Assembly (NCBI RefSeq): GCF_001638985.1
Contig: NW_017265170.1
Coordinates: 124,001-188,000, forward strand
Direction of reading: 5' to 3'
DNA from: Phycomyces blakesleeanus NRRL 1555(-)
Lineage: Eukaryota; Mucoromycota; Mucoromycetes; Mucorales; Phycomycetaceae
Length of the DNA: 64,000 bases
Shown piece by piece: positions 1-12,694 of this stretch. The notes below the pieces were generated by a model that ran no database searches, was not told where the DNA came from, and was given only the letters and a program-made list of their open reading frames with translations. Every line of letters starts with the position of its first letter. The first letter of the stretch is position 1. The translations under genes and the position numbers were made by a program.

Positions 1-2956
1 ATAGACAAACAACCTTCAATTCATCTAGTGGCGTGTATATATCATCAGCATATTTGAGTGCTAGACAATAATTGTTGTTAACAGCATGTGTGGATGGATA
101 TTCGATATACAAATGGTATACTTTAGAAAGAAGCACCATTCCAATGATGATATGTCCATTGCTTTGTCTAAATAGAGCAAATGTATTGTCTTTTAATATC
201 CTTCCAGGGGTCAAACCTGTACCGTTGTTGTCTGCAAATTCTCTGGACCCACCGAGCAAAGTTTCATGGAATTTCCCATCAGAGTTTTGTTGCATGTATT
301 CTGCAATAGCTTTTCCACGGGTTTCCCTTAAACCATTCTTGCCTATCCATGAACCACCATCAATAATATGTCTTGTCATATATTGTTTACCAAATTTGAG
401 ACATATATCTTTCGATGTGTTCATACGGTTTGTATGAAACAAGTGTTCACAAATGTGCTTGTTGAACTGCTCTCCCTTTTTGGTCTTGTAGTTAAGAGCA
501 GGCCCGAATCTTTGTAAATCTTCAGGTAGATAGGTCAACAGATGGACTTTTGGCTTGGACGTATAGAATGCATGTTTTTTATGTTTACAGTTAGTGTCGT
601 ATTTGTGTAGGGCTTCAATTAGACTTCTAACGGCAGAGTCTACTTCACTGATATATGTCTCATATTGACTGTCGATAGATCAAACAAATACTAGAGAGCA
701 TAGACGGCCGAGACGAACAAAGAGGGGAGTGATTTCCTGTAATACTTCTGTATCTGCAAACTTTATGGCCAGGATTACCGGAAGTATTTGGATTAGTACC
801 TTGAAATCTCTACCAAGAAATGAACCAGCATGGGTGAGAGACCTTGTAAACGCTCTTGATATGCCTCTGGAATTTTTGTAGTCTTTAACGTAATCAAACA
901 GTTCTTCTAGTTCTTTTTTGTTTTTGTTCAAGACAACTTTAACCAGATCGGTGATAAGATACTTTGCAATGCCAAGGAGAATTTAGTGCAATATTTCAGC
1001 AGGAGTATCTTTTGACTGGTCATATGCTTTAAGTTCTAGCAGTTTGTCTGTTGACTTGTTTTTAAAACTTAACTCTTCTGCTGTGTTTTTGTTGTCAAAG
1101 CAAGGAATATCAGGGATCACTGTATCTCTGTCTGGTGCAGAAGCGGCCTGGATATAATGATCCTTGGTTCTTGTTGGATGCCTGTTAGTATAGTATTCAA
1201 CTTCGTTCAACTTGGGGATTCGACTTTGCAATTTAATGTAGCACTTTCTACAAGGGTAAGTTGAGTTGGGCGCACCTAAACCGCAAAGCTCTGAGTGACA
1301 AGATGTATCTGCCTCAATCCAAAGTAAAGGAGATACCACAAGAACATATGCATTATCTTCTGCAGAGAATATTACCACGCCGTTTTCTAGCTTCTTCAAA
1401 TCATCAACAATTTCAGGTAACAACGAGGCAGCGTTTGCACCTTTCTTCTTTGGAATTGCTGATATAAATAAGATATTCTCTATGGAGCACCTTTCTTCAA
1501 AAGAGAGGGCCGCACATTTCATCGACCAGCTCTTGTATGGATTAAATTGCTTAGAGGTGTTCCCAGAAGTATCATCCGAGAAAAGAATTACAGGTGCAAT
1601 ATTTACCTTGTAATATTTTCTTCGGTTGTTTTCTTGGTCAGTTCCGTCGCATATAAGCCTCTTCAGAAAATGTTCTTCTTCAAGTAATTTACGATGAGTT
1701 GGAATGAGCGAGATAATTGTGTCAGGAGAGATGCTGCAACATAAGGAGGTGTTTAATGGGGTTGTGTCAACAGAGAGAAATGATTCAATATTTATGTTGG
1801 TACGATTGATTTCGATGCCAATGCTACAACCATCTTTTGGAGTTCGAACAATATATCCATGAGAGAAGACATTGGATGTATCCATTGTATGGAAAGATTC
1901 CACCAGAAAGCAAAGGTTAGGCGAGCAATCTTTTAACAGAACAATGTCACCAGACCAGAAATCAACGTTGTTGTGGGTAAACATGGGTTGTTGGAAGTAT
2001 GTATTTGTTCTCCATTTTTCTCCTTGTTGAAGACAGACAGATTGGTTTGGCGTGCGATCAGGTAAAGAAAAGATTGATTTTGACTTTATAGGATTGGCAG
2101 CAAGGAGTTTGATGTGCTCAGAAGGCAAGTTAAGGAATGCGGTGACTTTTGTGCTATCAGAGAGAGTAATATCTAAACTTTTCGATTTGAAAATTGAGAT
2201 GTTCGATCCTTTTCGTGTCTGGTAATTCCAGAGTGCATCTAACCAGGGCAACTTGAAAGAAATATCTTTTCTAATAGCTTCTTCGTGGATCTTTAGAAGA
2301 AGATTGATGGTAAATAATATCTTCTTTAACATTCTACGAGAAATCATGTCATTATCACCATCGACAAGTGCGAGCAAAATCATTGTCTGGATATCTTTAA
2401 ATGGATGAGTATTTAGTGTAAATCTGTTCCAGGCGGTAGAGTTAAATACTTCACTCTGGAATTCATCCTCTTCATCTATTGAAGATTCGTTGTTATCGGC
2501 GAAAGCAGACATGTTGTTCAAGATGTGATTAAACAGAGGAATGCCTGCGTTTGGCTCTGTGTTTTCCTCAACATCAAAATCACTATTGTCAACTCTACTT
2601 CCATCATCACTTTCTTCACACTCGTCATAATTTAAGATACTGTTGTAGTATTCATTATCAACGTCTGATTTCTCTTCCACACTTTCACTTGGTGTAAGCG
2701 GATTTTTTGGGCTGTTGCTCATCTGTATATCTTGATATTCGGCCTCCTGGACTATGCTCATATCATCTGCAACCGTTTCCGTTATGTCATGGCATCTTTG
2801 CAAATGTCTTTTAAGATTCCAGTGATCTTTAAAGGTCTTCTCACAAAGTGAGCAAGACTTGCCAATGTCAACAAGACCGAAGTTTAGTTGGCCCAGAATT
2901 CTCGGAGTAGGTACTGATACTCTTCCTGGGGCAAGTTTTTTTGTTACTCTGTTCAT
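1..2956 (-). pseudogene. Tnp2-like (CACTA-type) transposase, decayed, 3' end outside window
   Basis: The longest open part runs 2956-983 (657 codons). Residues about 36-58 form a C2H2 zinc finger (CSLC, then HLQRCH), followed by an acidic stretch (about 70-180) typical of the linker before the catalytic part. Near the end is the block EADTSCHSELCG with YPCRKC, also found in the transposase at 35.4-38.8 kb. An in-frame TAA ends this part at 983; the same frame continues at once (ILLGIAKYLITDLVK) and after another stop near 680 carries a C-terminal block (LQRFGPALNYKTKKGEQFNK) out of the left edge. That block resembles the H-x-LP...FGP region of fungal Tnp2-type transposases. It should cut and paste a DNA element in the nucleus, but two nonsense codons make this copy inactive. 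I found no terminal repeat for it. Family assignment is by motif memory. Confidence 0.7.
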
Positions 2957-4080
2957 TGTTGTTTGTAATGTAAAGGAAGTAAAGACAAAAAGATGGATAG
3001 AATTAACGTGTACCCCTTAATTTTGTTCAAGTTACAACGTGTCTATTTTGTGAACAAACCAATTAAATTGCATTATTTTGTTGAGATTTTAAAAAACCAA
3101 GAAAAAATAAAAAATAAAAAAACCAAAACATTCTTTACTCTGTATTTTTTTAACATGATCAAGTTACTAATCAAACTTTTAATGCTAGTATACAATAACA
3201 TGTTCTTCTCGCGAAAATCTATGGTATGTTATATATGACGGCTTCTAAAAAACAATATAAAAGATCATTTATTTTAATTGGCATTTACTAATCACATTTA
3301 ATCTCGAAATAGTATAAGATCCAACAATTTTTTAAGCTTATAAAGGTACGTGTGTTGACATTAAGAGTAGTCTATACAATATGAATATTAACAAAAACAA
3401 ATTTATGTCTTACTCTAGGTTTATTCATTATCATCATTATCAAAGGTAAGTTATTGGAAACAACTCTTAAAGATTGCAGCCACTAATCATTCTTGTCGTC
3501 TATATAGGTTTGAAACACTTCAAGCTCAATGAAATGGAAAGATCTTATCCATAGCTTTTTTATTTTGTAAATTGTATTGAAGTAGCTAGCTAGCTTTTTA
3601 TTTATAATAATAGCTACCAGTACCAGCAGCTCCTGTCTACTCTGCAATAGCAGCCAGTACTAGGCTGGTAATGGTAGCCTAGTATTTTATGACCCCTGTA
3701 TTTTCAACCCACAAAATAAAAATAAAAATATTTTTTTCAAACCGAAGATTTTTTTTTGTCAGCATTCTATTTTTAAAATTTGGTCTATTTTTAAAATTGT
3801 GAAGCTTCAAAAATAGTAAGTCCAAAAAAGGAAATCGAGCCACCGTCGTACAAAACAGTCATTTGTAACACTAGAAAAATCTCCCGTTGTATTATTATAT
3901 TGTTGCACAACTATAGCAAATTGAAGAAGCAGTAATTCTTTAGATCAACATTGCTGAAAATAATCAGATCTCTATCACTTAGGAATGAATTAAGACAAAA
4001 GCTACTATTTTTGCTGAAAGTATAGAAATTAAAGATTTTAATGCTTCTTAAGACTGAATGAAGAAGTTTGGAAAGTGTTA
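2957..4080. other. No gene recognised; AT-rich spacer
   Basis: This 1.1-kb stretch lies upstream of the leftmost transposase, where a partner gene might be expected. It has poly-A and poly-T runs and a short GC-richer patch (about 3600-3690, containing CAGCAGCTCC and two near copies of GGTAATGGTAG). The 81-codon frame at 2993 has no recognisable motif. I see no terminus of the CACTA type. Confidence 0.4.
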
Positions 4081-4674
4081 TTGTATCAAAATAAATTGAA
4101 TTCATGGTAAGGCCGGTACAACAGATATAGAGTCGCTTCAGATTGACAAGGCTGCTATCAAAGAAAAGATAGAGAGTTATAGTGCTTGTGACATCTATAA
4201 CTTTGATAAAACAGCACTTTTCTGTGCTGTGCCATGAAGAATAATGATTTCCTACCAGAAGATTTCTGGTTGGAAGGAAAATAAGAAGCGGCTTACAGTA
4301 GACCTTTTGTGCAATGCCAATAGAACAGACAAGTGATCTGATATATTGATGATTGGTTATGCAAGAAGACCAAACTGTTTTAACGAAAACAACAAAAAAC
4401 AAGAGGCAGTAGATCATGGATTTTCTATGTATCATTACAACAGTAATGCCTGAATGACACAATCAATCTTTCATGTTTTTCTTCATCACTTTGATCGTTC
4501 AATGAAAATGCAAAACTGCAAAGTGCTTTTGATTCCAATAATTTCTCTGGCTATATATTAGATTATGCATCTATAAATATCAAGCTTCTTTTTCTGCCTT
4601 CAAACACCCTGTCCCATTTTCAGTCATTAGATGGTGGTATTATTTAGAGATTTAAGGCTTATTTCAAGCGTAAG
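4081..4674 (+). pseudogene. pogo-like (DDE_1) transposase remnant
   Basis: Reading the plus strand and skipping stops gives the ordered landmarks of a pogo/CENP-B-type DDE transposase: DIYNFDKTALF (normally D-E-T-G-L-F, first catalytic Asp), a basic SGWKENKKRLTVDLLCNAN block, ARRPNCF, then HHFDRSMKMQNCKVLLIP and finally LLFLPSNTLSHFQSLDGGII (normally PPNTTSHLQPLDAGII, third catalytic Asp). Several stops (for example after CAVP) and the Glu to Lys change in the first motif show it is dead. The C-terminal end is cut off exactly where the 543-bp solo LTR begins at 4675. No N-terminal HTH region was identified. It is related in type to the larger pseudogene at 6.37-7.81 kb but is clearly a different subfamily. 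Confidence 0.65.
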
Positions 4675-5217
4675 TGTGGTATTTCAGGTACGAAACAATA
4701 GAAAAATAAAATATTTGATAATAGAGACGTATAGAAATACTTTGAGACTGTCTATCCGGTTTTTTTAGTCATAAATAAAAAGTGTCCCTTTTTATAAGAA
4801 AACACAATCTGCTCTTGTCATTACGTCTTAGTTTCTTAAGGCTTTCTTCCTTTACTATATTTGGTTATTAGAGTGTATTTACTGCTTAACTAGTGTTGGT
4901 GTTACAATTATGACATCAAGTCATAAATCGTACTTCTTTAGCTCTTAGCTATTCTTTTCTCTTTTATACTAGAGCTTTAGGACTTCCTACTAAATTAGCT
5001 CCATATCGATCTGACACAGTTTACCCGGCAGTATGATATAATTATCTTAACAATCTTTAAGATATTATCTACAGTACTAACTGTAATAGTTATTGGGCTG
5101 ATTACTTAATCGTTTATATATATTTTATACTGACAAGATGATAGCTACTACGCTATCCCAATATGAATATGTTCTTATATGTGATAAATCCAACATCCGA
5201 GTGTCTGGATCACCACA
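4675..5217 (-). mobile_element. Solo LTR, copy 1 of a 543-bp family
   Basis: The 543-bp unit starts TGTGGTATTTCAGG and ends GATCACCACA, with TG..CA ends and a short inverted terminus (TGTGGT/ACCACA). It is nearly identical, in opposite orientation, to 5613-6155, and similar to 33544-34087. Orientation is set by the TATAAAAAGGG box near the 3' part on the minus strand. The 5-bp flanks differ (gtaag versus gtgct), so this copy lacks a target duplication, unlike the other two. Confidence 0.8.
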
Positions 5218-5612
5218 GTGCTATCAGACTTAAGTATTTATGTTTTTGCATTTGTTTCAATTTCTTCTTTGAAACTTTTTTATATGTAAAGTCAAAGCTA
5301 GATATAGTGATAATGGTGGTAGACAGAAATTTTATTACTATTACTATATTGAGCATGATATTTATTACTCTGATATAGATTTTTTAGTGATAATATATAC
5401 TCCGACATAGGTGGCTGCTATTACTATTATATCAGACCCTGATATTATACTTTCTTTTAGATTATATAGAAAGTTTTATTTTTAAAGCACACATATATAC
5501 TATTAGTGATATCAAAGCTCTTTGTGAAAATAACAAAGTATAATTGGTTTAAGAATATAATTGTCAGAATCTCTTGTTATTGGTTTAAACTCTGATACTA
5601 ATTAGATGTTCC
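5218..5612. other. 395-bp spacer between inverted solo LTRs
   Basis: No gene is visible. Bases about 5299-5345 contain GATATAGTGATAATGGTGG and a TATTACTATTACTATATT tract that match the short repeat at 8286-8434, so a fragment of a MITE-like family sits here. The rest is AT-rich and unassigned. Confidence 0.4.
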
Positions 5613-6155
5613 TGTGGTGATCCAGACACTCGGATGTTGGATTTATCACATATAAGAACATATTCATATTGGAATAGCGTAGTAGCTATTATCTTGTCAG
5701 TATAAAATATATATAAACGATTAAGTAATCAGCCCAATAATTATTACAGTTAGTACTGTAGATAATATCTTAAAGATTGTTAAGATAATTATATCATACT
5801 GCCGGGTAAACTGTGTCAGATCGATATGGAGCTAATTTAGTAGGAAGTCCTAAAGCTCTAGTATAAAAGAGAAAAGAATAGCTAAGAGCTAAAGAAGTAC
5901 GATTTATGACTTGATGTCATAATTGTAACACCGACACTAGTTAAGCAGTAAATACACTCTAATAACCAAATATAGTAAAGGAAGAAAGCCTTAAGAAACT
6001 AAGACGTAATGAAAAGAGCAGATTGTGTTTTCTTATAAAAAGGGACACTTTTTATTTATGAATAAAGACAACTTATATACAGTCTCAAAGTATTTCTATA
6101 CGTCTCTATTATCAAATATTTTATTTTTCTATTGTTTCGTACCTGATATACCACA
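5613..6155 (+). mobile_element. Solo LTR, copy 2, with 5-bp target duplication GTTCC
   Basis: This is the reverse-complement partner of 4675-5217 and has the same length (543 bp). It begins TGTGGTGATCCAGACACTCG and ends CTGATATACCACA. The bases just before (5608-5612) and just after (6156-6160) are both GTTCC, a perfect 5-bp target site duplication. A TATAAAAAGGGAC box lies near 6035. TG..CA ends, 5-bp duplication and LTR-internal promoter placement together identify a solo LTR left by recombination of a full LTR retrotransposon. Confidence 0.92.
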
Positions 6156-6369
6156 GTTCCTGACTGTCATTATGAATAAAGTCATTATTTTTATTACTAT
6201 ATTTTATTTAATATTGACAGATGCTTTAATATAAAAGAGATGTCAAAACGCATGTTTATATCTTTATCTTTATTGATAAAAATGCTTCACATACAAACAT
6301 ATATACATACATTTCATATCTATTTTTTAATATGCCAAAATAATCGATCAATCTTTTAGCATTTTTGAA

Positions 6370-7810
6370 CAATGACTCTAACAGAAAAACTTGTGTTTGC
6401 TTGACTAGAAAGCAAAAGCTTGAGATCTGTGAATAAGCAAAGATTGGATTTAATTAAGCACAGCTTAGATTATTGACTAAAGACCAATTCAAGTTGCGCA
6501 AGCTGCTATATCAAAGATTCTACAAGAAGATCAGTTGCTAAAGAAAGATGAGTATTAGCTCAAGACGATGAGCAGCAGAGGGACAGATTATCCTGAGATT
6601 GAGGAAGATGTCCAAAAATTCATTAATGATATGACAGCACTAAACAATCCTGTCAATGGCAATTCAATCAAGATGTATGCCAGAATGATTGCTGTTACAC
6701 ACTATAATATACCAACAAAGAATTTGCCTAACTTCTCTGATGGCTGAGTTGCAAACATTAAGAAGAGACTTGGCTTTAAAAGCCGAGTTATGCATGGTGA
6801 TGCTGATTCTGCCAAAGTTAATGATGAAGCTGTTCAGCTGCGAGTTGAAGAGATCAAGAAGAAGTTAAAGATATTTGAGAGACAAGATATCTTTAACTTT
6901 GATGAAACTGGTCTCTTTTACAAGCAGCACCCAACAAGAACAATCTCAGGTCAAGTAGTTTCTGATCTCAAGACTGACAAGATGTGTTTAACAGTTGGAT
7001 TGCTTGGTAACTCAAATGGTTTGCTTAAGTTTGATCCAATAATTATTGAAAAACATGCTAAACCTCTCTGTTTCAACAAGAAAACTGGTAAGTACTAAAA
7101 ATATAATAAGTAATTATTAATTGGTTCCTTTTATATTAATTACTTTTCTTTTATACTATAGGATTTGAACTTGGGTTTCAATATTTCAATAACAAAAGCA
7201 GCTGGATGACAAAATTCATATTTGCAAAAGCCTTTCACACTATCAACATTCATATTAGAAATCTTGGAAGAAAAGTCCTTATCCTTTTAGACAACGCAAC
7301 CTGTCATGATACATCAGTAACTTTCAGCAACATTGAGTTTTTTATCTGCCACCAAACACCACTTCTCACCTTTAGTCTTTTGATGCTGGTATTATCCAAA
7401 ACTTCAAAGTCAAGTACTGGCATTTTCAATACCAGTTTGCAACACTCCATTACATTGCCAACAAGTCAAAGACAGAAAGTGACTATTTCACATTAACACG
7501 ATTGCAAGAAATGAATTGTATCATGAGGGCTTGGAGGAAGGTTACTTCTGAGATAATCACTAATTGTTTCAAGCACACCGGTTTGTTTCATGATATCATA
7601 CAAAAGTTCATTTCTCCAGTTATTGAGGAGAACTTTGATGACCTCAATTGTCTTTCAGGAAGTGGGAATATCACAATTACTGATATTGAGAACCTCAACA
7701 GCATTGAAGAATCAATAGATATCTTGGAGCGTAACTTGGTTAGCCCCAGAAGAAATGTGGAGGAAGTAAAGGAAGAGAGAAAAGATAATGCAATTAGTAG
7801 TCTAGAGTGA
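6370..7810 (+). pseudogene. pogo-like (DDE_1/Tigger-type) transposase pseudogene
   Basis: The plus strand holds a near full-length pogo-type transposase. An N-terminal region (LTRKQKLEICE, about 6395) looks like the CENP-B/pogo HTH. It is followed by FSDG-stop-VANIKKRLGFKSR, which expects Trp at the stop. First catalytic block: DIFNFDETGLFYKQ (about 6885-6926). An intron runs about 7089-7161 (gtaagt to tatag). Second block: KVLILLDNATCH (about 7276-7311). The third block, SFDAGIIQNFKVKYWHF, lies in another frame, so a frameshift sits near 7340. At least four in-frame stops are present (TGA for Trp near 6746, TAG for Gln just before SFDAG). The C-terminal frame (7502-7810) ends in an acidic tail. 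Product would act in the nucleus as a cut-and-paste transposase; this copy cannot. Confidence 0.8.
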
Positions 7811-8793
7811 AAAACAATGATAAAAGAATCAGTAGCTAATATTCTTCATTTAATAATTCCAGATAATAGTAATTCTCAACATAGGTTAATAAATGACCTT
7901 GGCAAATTAATGAAGTCTATTAAATCTGAAGAAAATTTAAAAAAAACAAATCAAATCAATATTAGACAATACTTTAAGTAATAAATCATCTTTAATAAAA
8001 TCATTTATTATAATAATAAAATCTATTAAACGATACACATATATATTTTCAAGCAAACTATTTATTGTTATTTTTTTTTAATTTTTATATTTTTGCAAAA
8101 AAATAAAATAAAATAAAAATGATTGTTCAGAAACATATTGAGCCTACAGTCTTTCTTGTAGGCAGCCAAAGCTCTTAACGCCATAACAATTATTATTATT
8201 TTATATAAAAAAATGGACTTTAAATTTAATGTTGACCATATTATTAACAAAATTGTCTATATTTTTTTAGTAATATATTAAACTCAGCACTCGATATAGT
8301 GATAGTGGTGGATTCATATTTTATCACTATCACTATATCAAAAAATAGTGATAATAAGCAGGCATTGCCCCAAATTTTCCAAAAAATTATCACTATATTG
8401 TGATTATCACTATATCATATATCACTATATTGAGCTTTTACTATGACAAATGAATAATGCTAATCATAAATATTTTTCTGCAAGTCACGCAGATTCAGCC
8501 AATAATATCTTGTATTTCTTCAAAAAAAAGCACAATATTTGAGAAATAAAGGAAAAAACATAGGGAGAGGGGATATTTTGTGCTGAAAATGCCAAAAGTA
8601 CCTTACTTTTTTAATTATTTTTAAGTACAAACTAAATTTTAATTTTTTATGTCTAATGAATAATTTTCACAAGGCAATTTTTATACATTTGATTTTATAG
8701 TTTATATAAGTCTTTTATATTAAAGAAGAGAGTAGAAATTTGATGTTTATTGAGAAAAAATAAATTGAAAGAGAAGTTTTGTAATCTATGACT
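7811..8793. other. Spacer with a MITE-like hairpin repeat
   Basis: No gene is seen. Bases 8286-8434 form an imperfect inverted repeat built on GATATAGTGATA: the left side reads CTCGATATAGTGATAGTGG and the right side ends ATATCACTATATTGAG. A related fragment occurs at 5299-5345. It is about 150 bp, non-coding and could be a MITE; I could not define a target duplication. Confidence 0.45.
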
Positions 8794-11224
8794 TTAGGTC
8801 TGCTTTTGCAACCCATTAGTTGGGTTAACAACAGAGTTTACCTTCTTCATAAGGTCTAACAAGATTTTTTTTTGCTCAAAGGTTTTGGAAGAGGTATACA
8901 TCTGCTTTCAAATTCTCTCCAAACTTTCATTCATAAGCAGAATATTTGCTTTCTGCTCATCTTCGCTCATTTGGTTTTCCAATAAGACAATATTATCTTC
9001 TGAAATAATATTGCCATTGTTTTCATTAAGGCTAAACAACGTAGCTGAATCCAGTATGACATTTCGTCTTACTGTCACCGGCAGGTCAAAAACTTGAGAG
9101 ACCAAGAAGATATGTTTGCATAATCTAGCAGAGTCTGGGCAAGAGCAGTCATGTAAGTGGGTTGTGAACTTGATAAAGTATACTAGTTCACAACCCTCTC
9201 CAAAAGATTTGCAAGAATACATCTAAAATAACAATATTAATTATAAATTATAAATTATATAAACAAATGTTTTATATAATATTACCTTGTTTGCTTGCAA
9301 TTCTTGCGGTTCGACTTCTTCAACCAGACCATTTGCTCTTTCGATAGCAATAACATTGACCTTTCTCTTTCGTTCTGTGTCAGCCACACTAAGTCTGATG
9401 CTCTTAATACCAAAATAGGTCTCAAGAGTATCCTGACGGTAATCTCTCTCAACTAACTGAGAAAGTACATATACAATCTTGTCAATTCTACAGCCGCAAG
9501 ACTGGCCTAAATAAAAGGACTTTAGTTGGTTATGATAAGACTCTATCAAATTGTTTGTATGGCATACAGCATCCTACAAAAATAATTATAAATTAGTTTT
9601 TATGACCAGACAAAAAAAACAATATTGAATATACCTGTCTCCATGCCTTAACCCATCTTTTTTTCTTTGGTTCCCATGTAACCTCCATATAAGACATTAA
9701 GCCAGGAAACTGTATGCCATAGTCTAATCTGAACTTTTGCCAATGAGCATTGTAGTCGGCTTTATTATTGCTATGCATTATCAAGTTCAATGCAGCACGA
9801 ATGTTGGCCCAGACATTCTTGGTCTCAAGGTGGGCGTTGGGGATTGTCACCTAATAATATTACTAGTTAATATAGGTTCAATGTTTTAAGTAAAATACAT
9901 TAATAAAATTACCTTCTTGACATGACTTTCCCAAGCACGTTTGATATGCCAATGGCACAAAAGAATTTGAACTGAAAGTCCAAATGTATCCCGGATAGCC
10001 TTCTGCTCTATTGGGCTACAGTCAATCATGATCCATTTGACCTTCAAGCTATTGGTATCTTTCAACCAATTCAACCATCTTGCAATGGTATAACTACATT
10101 TGATGCTGATAACAAAGAAAGCAACTGGAACTCCCTTGTTAGTTACAGGGTTGTATATAATCACAGACATCAAATAACAGTCCTTGTTGTCAAGGAAAGA
10201 CTTGCAGGTTTTGTGGGTTGAGTCAAGATACCACTCCTCTGCATTTTCTAAAAACTAATGATAAAATAAATTAAAGTGATAAATAGTATATTCTTTTTGA
10301 TATATATTTAAATATTTGACTATATATATATGTAATACTTGTAGTTACCTTCTTCTGCCAAGGGGAGACCCAGCTTACAAGAAGAGGCCCAACAGAATTA
10401 TATGTGTCAAACATAGTTTGGTAGCCCTTTTCTTGAAGGAAAGCAATCCATCTTTCAGTACTTATCTCATCTTTGTAGTGTTTTCTAGCACTGTTGTTGA
10501 TTCTAGCTACAATAGCATTATGAACATCTTTATACTGTATCATCATTGCAGAAGGAATAGATGTCATTGACATAGAGTTCTCCATCTAATTAAAGACATT
10601 ATAATTAAAAATATATAATAAAATCTTGTTTTAACGTCACTATATATTAATAACATACCTCTTCTAGTTTTATATCTTCTAGTCTTAGAAGTCCCTTAAT
10701 GGCTTTCCAGTCAAGGTTTTTCTCAACGTGTTCATTGATCCAGATACGGGCTTCTTCAGAGAGCCGAGAGTGAGAGATATCAGAAAGCTCAAGAGGATTG
10801 TGGTTATTATGCCTCCAGTTGTAAACTACTGTTACTTTACCACTGTTAAAAAACTTAACAACTAAAGTAGCCAAGCATCCCACCTTGATGCTGCTACCCA
10901 TAGTATTTCTACGCTTAACAACATGGAGCTCGTCATTTTCAACTGCTTGCTTCTTCAAACTCTCTGCCTTTGTGCCAGAATGATTGCATTTAAGATACTG
11001 AGTTACTTTGATCAGATTGGGATCGATCAAAGCACCAACAGGAACCTTTCTCTTCAACTTGTTGCTGTTTTGAATGACCCAGTTGGCATGGCAAGCTGGG
11101 TTGTTTGTGAACTATAGCTGGTACTCTTCTTCAGCTTCAAAGACAAATTCTTCTGTCTCATTCTCATATGTAGCATAAAACAGTAGATGGTCAAGGTGCG
11201 AGGGTTAAAAGTGATATCATTCAT
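8794..11224 (-). pseudogene. MULE transposase with SWIM zinc finger, about 7 exons, inactivated
   Basis: Exons read on the minus strand at about 11224-10661, 10586-10348, 10249-9914, 9852-9634, 9574-9289 and 9223-8794, joined by introns of roughly 40-110 bp with GTAA..TAG ends. The first part carries a FLYWCH/FAR1-like DNA-binding region (YLKCNHSG...CLATLVVKFF...NHNPLE). The MULE core shows WYLDSTHKTCK (first Asp), KWIMIDCSPIEQKAI (second Asp), LCHWHIKRAW, and NNLIESYHNQLK (Glu). The C-terminal part has the SWIM finger CSCP...CKH. Defects: a frameshift near 11190, an in-frame TAG near 11112 (YQL-stop-FTNNPAC), and TGA at 8908-8910, after which the frame still continues to 8794. It encodes the nuclear transposase of a Mutator-like DNA transposon; no terminal repeats were located. 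Confidence 0.82.
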
Positions 11225-11245
11225 TATTATAGTATTGATAAACAA

Positions 11246-12208
11246 ATCAGTAACAAAAACGCATAAAAAATTCTACACAATAAAACAAATTCCATTTTTT
11301 TTGAAGGATTTGTGACTTGCAGAAAAGTATTTACGATTAGCATAGCTGATGACAAATAGGGGCGGTTTTTTCAATTTGTGACTTCATTTATTAGTTATAA
11401 TAATCAAGAAATCACCAAAAAATCAAGTTGAAACAAGAAAATCTCTGTTTTTTGAAATGGTTGATAAAAAGTAAATTTACCACCTAAAATTAGATCTCAG
11501 TAGAGAGAAACATTTATTTTAACTACAGATATTACATTTATGAGAAATATAGATTGCAATTGAGTACTATTAAAAGTCAGAAGTAGAAAGAGAAGAAAAT
11601 ATCTAAACTTTTGTTACTTGAATATAATCTGTTAAGACAATTCAAAGACATGCTAAAAATTTAGAATAGGGAACTTCATGTCATCATTGTAAAATTACTA
11701 TACTGATATTGCATATCAAAGAGTAGCCAATACATTTATACAAAATATATAATGCTAATCACGACTTTAAGATTTTTTTTCATTCTTTCTTTTTTTTATA
11801 ACAAACCCTAATATTGGATTTTTTATTATTATTAATAATGCAGATGATGATGTAAGTCATTTGCTTCAAGGTATGCAAGATATACTTCTTGCTTTTCAGA
11901 GAGGCCACAAAGCACTTCAAAAGAAATAAACAATCTTATAACTGGAGATTGTCAAAATACTTAACAACATAAATGGACAAGCATGTTAGAAGAAAATCTT
12001 ATGCTAAGATGTAAGAAGCATAGAAATAAAAAAAAAACATATAAACCAATATAAAACTATATAAATATCTGGCGCCCTAATTCTAAGACCTATTCCTAGC
12101 ATTAGAAATATAATTTTGCAACAAAACTTTAGAATAATGAGCCAGAATCTTTGGTTTTAACTAAACAAGAAAAACAAAGGAACTGATAACACTTATATAT
12201 ATCTTATT
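11246..12208. other. No gene recognised; AT-rich spacer left of element A
   Basis: About 1 kb of AT-rich sequence with many stops in all frames. The last bases before 12209 (ATATATATCTTATT) resemble the sequence next to the matching position in the repeat at 32.8-33.2 kb, which suggests element A inserted into a copy of that repeat. Confidence 0.35.
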
Positions 12209-12475
12209 CACTGCAAAAGCAACTCCGAATCCCATACGGAATAGGAGGCAAAATTCCAAGTAATTTTTGAAATAAATCCCAAGATTTAATTTAATATTAG
12301 CATACAAGATAAAACATCTGTGCTATAGTCATAAAACAAATATATTCCGAGGATAGAAAGGTCTAGGTGTGGACATGAAGTTCTGTTCAACTCAATTTTT
12401 TTCTGAAACATCAATTAAAGACAGCTACTTTTTTTTTAGTCTAACGCTGTGTCTATCTGTGTTTTAACATCATTC

Positions 12476-12694
12476 AAAGAAGTATATATCTTCTACTGAC
12501 ACTCCAAGTTTATTATTCTATTCAGTACCTAGCATGCATTTTATTGGAAATTCACTGTTTCTCTTTAAAAGTCAATCGAAGAAATATATATCCTCCACTA
12601 GCACACAAAGTTTATTATTCTATCTCATATCTAGCACACATTTTATTGAACATTCACTTCGTTTCTCTTTAAAAGTCAATCAAAGAAGTATATA
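12476..12694. repeat. Minisatellite, left part (about 103-bp unit)
   Basis: Two units here and two more at 14040-14220 share AAGTTTATTATTCTAT, CATTTTATTG, ATTCACTTCG and TCTTTAAAAGTCAAT in the same order and orientation. The unit is about 103 bp. The array is interrupted by the Tc1/mariner insertion at the TA at 12693-12694. It lies inside element A, near its left end. Confidence 0.75.

Noticed and set aside
72..437. 121-codon plus-strand frame
   Set aside because: Shadow of the transposase C-terminal block read on the minus strand (FGPALNY...GEQFNK).
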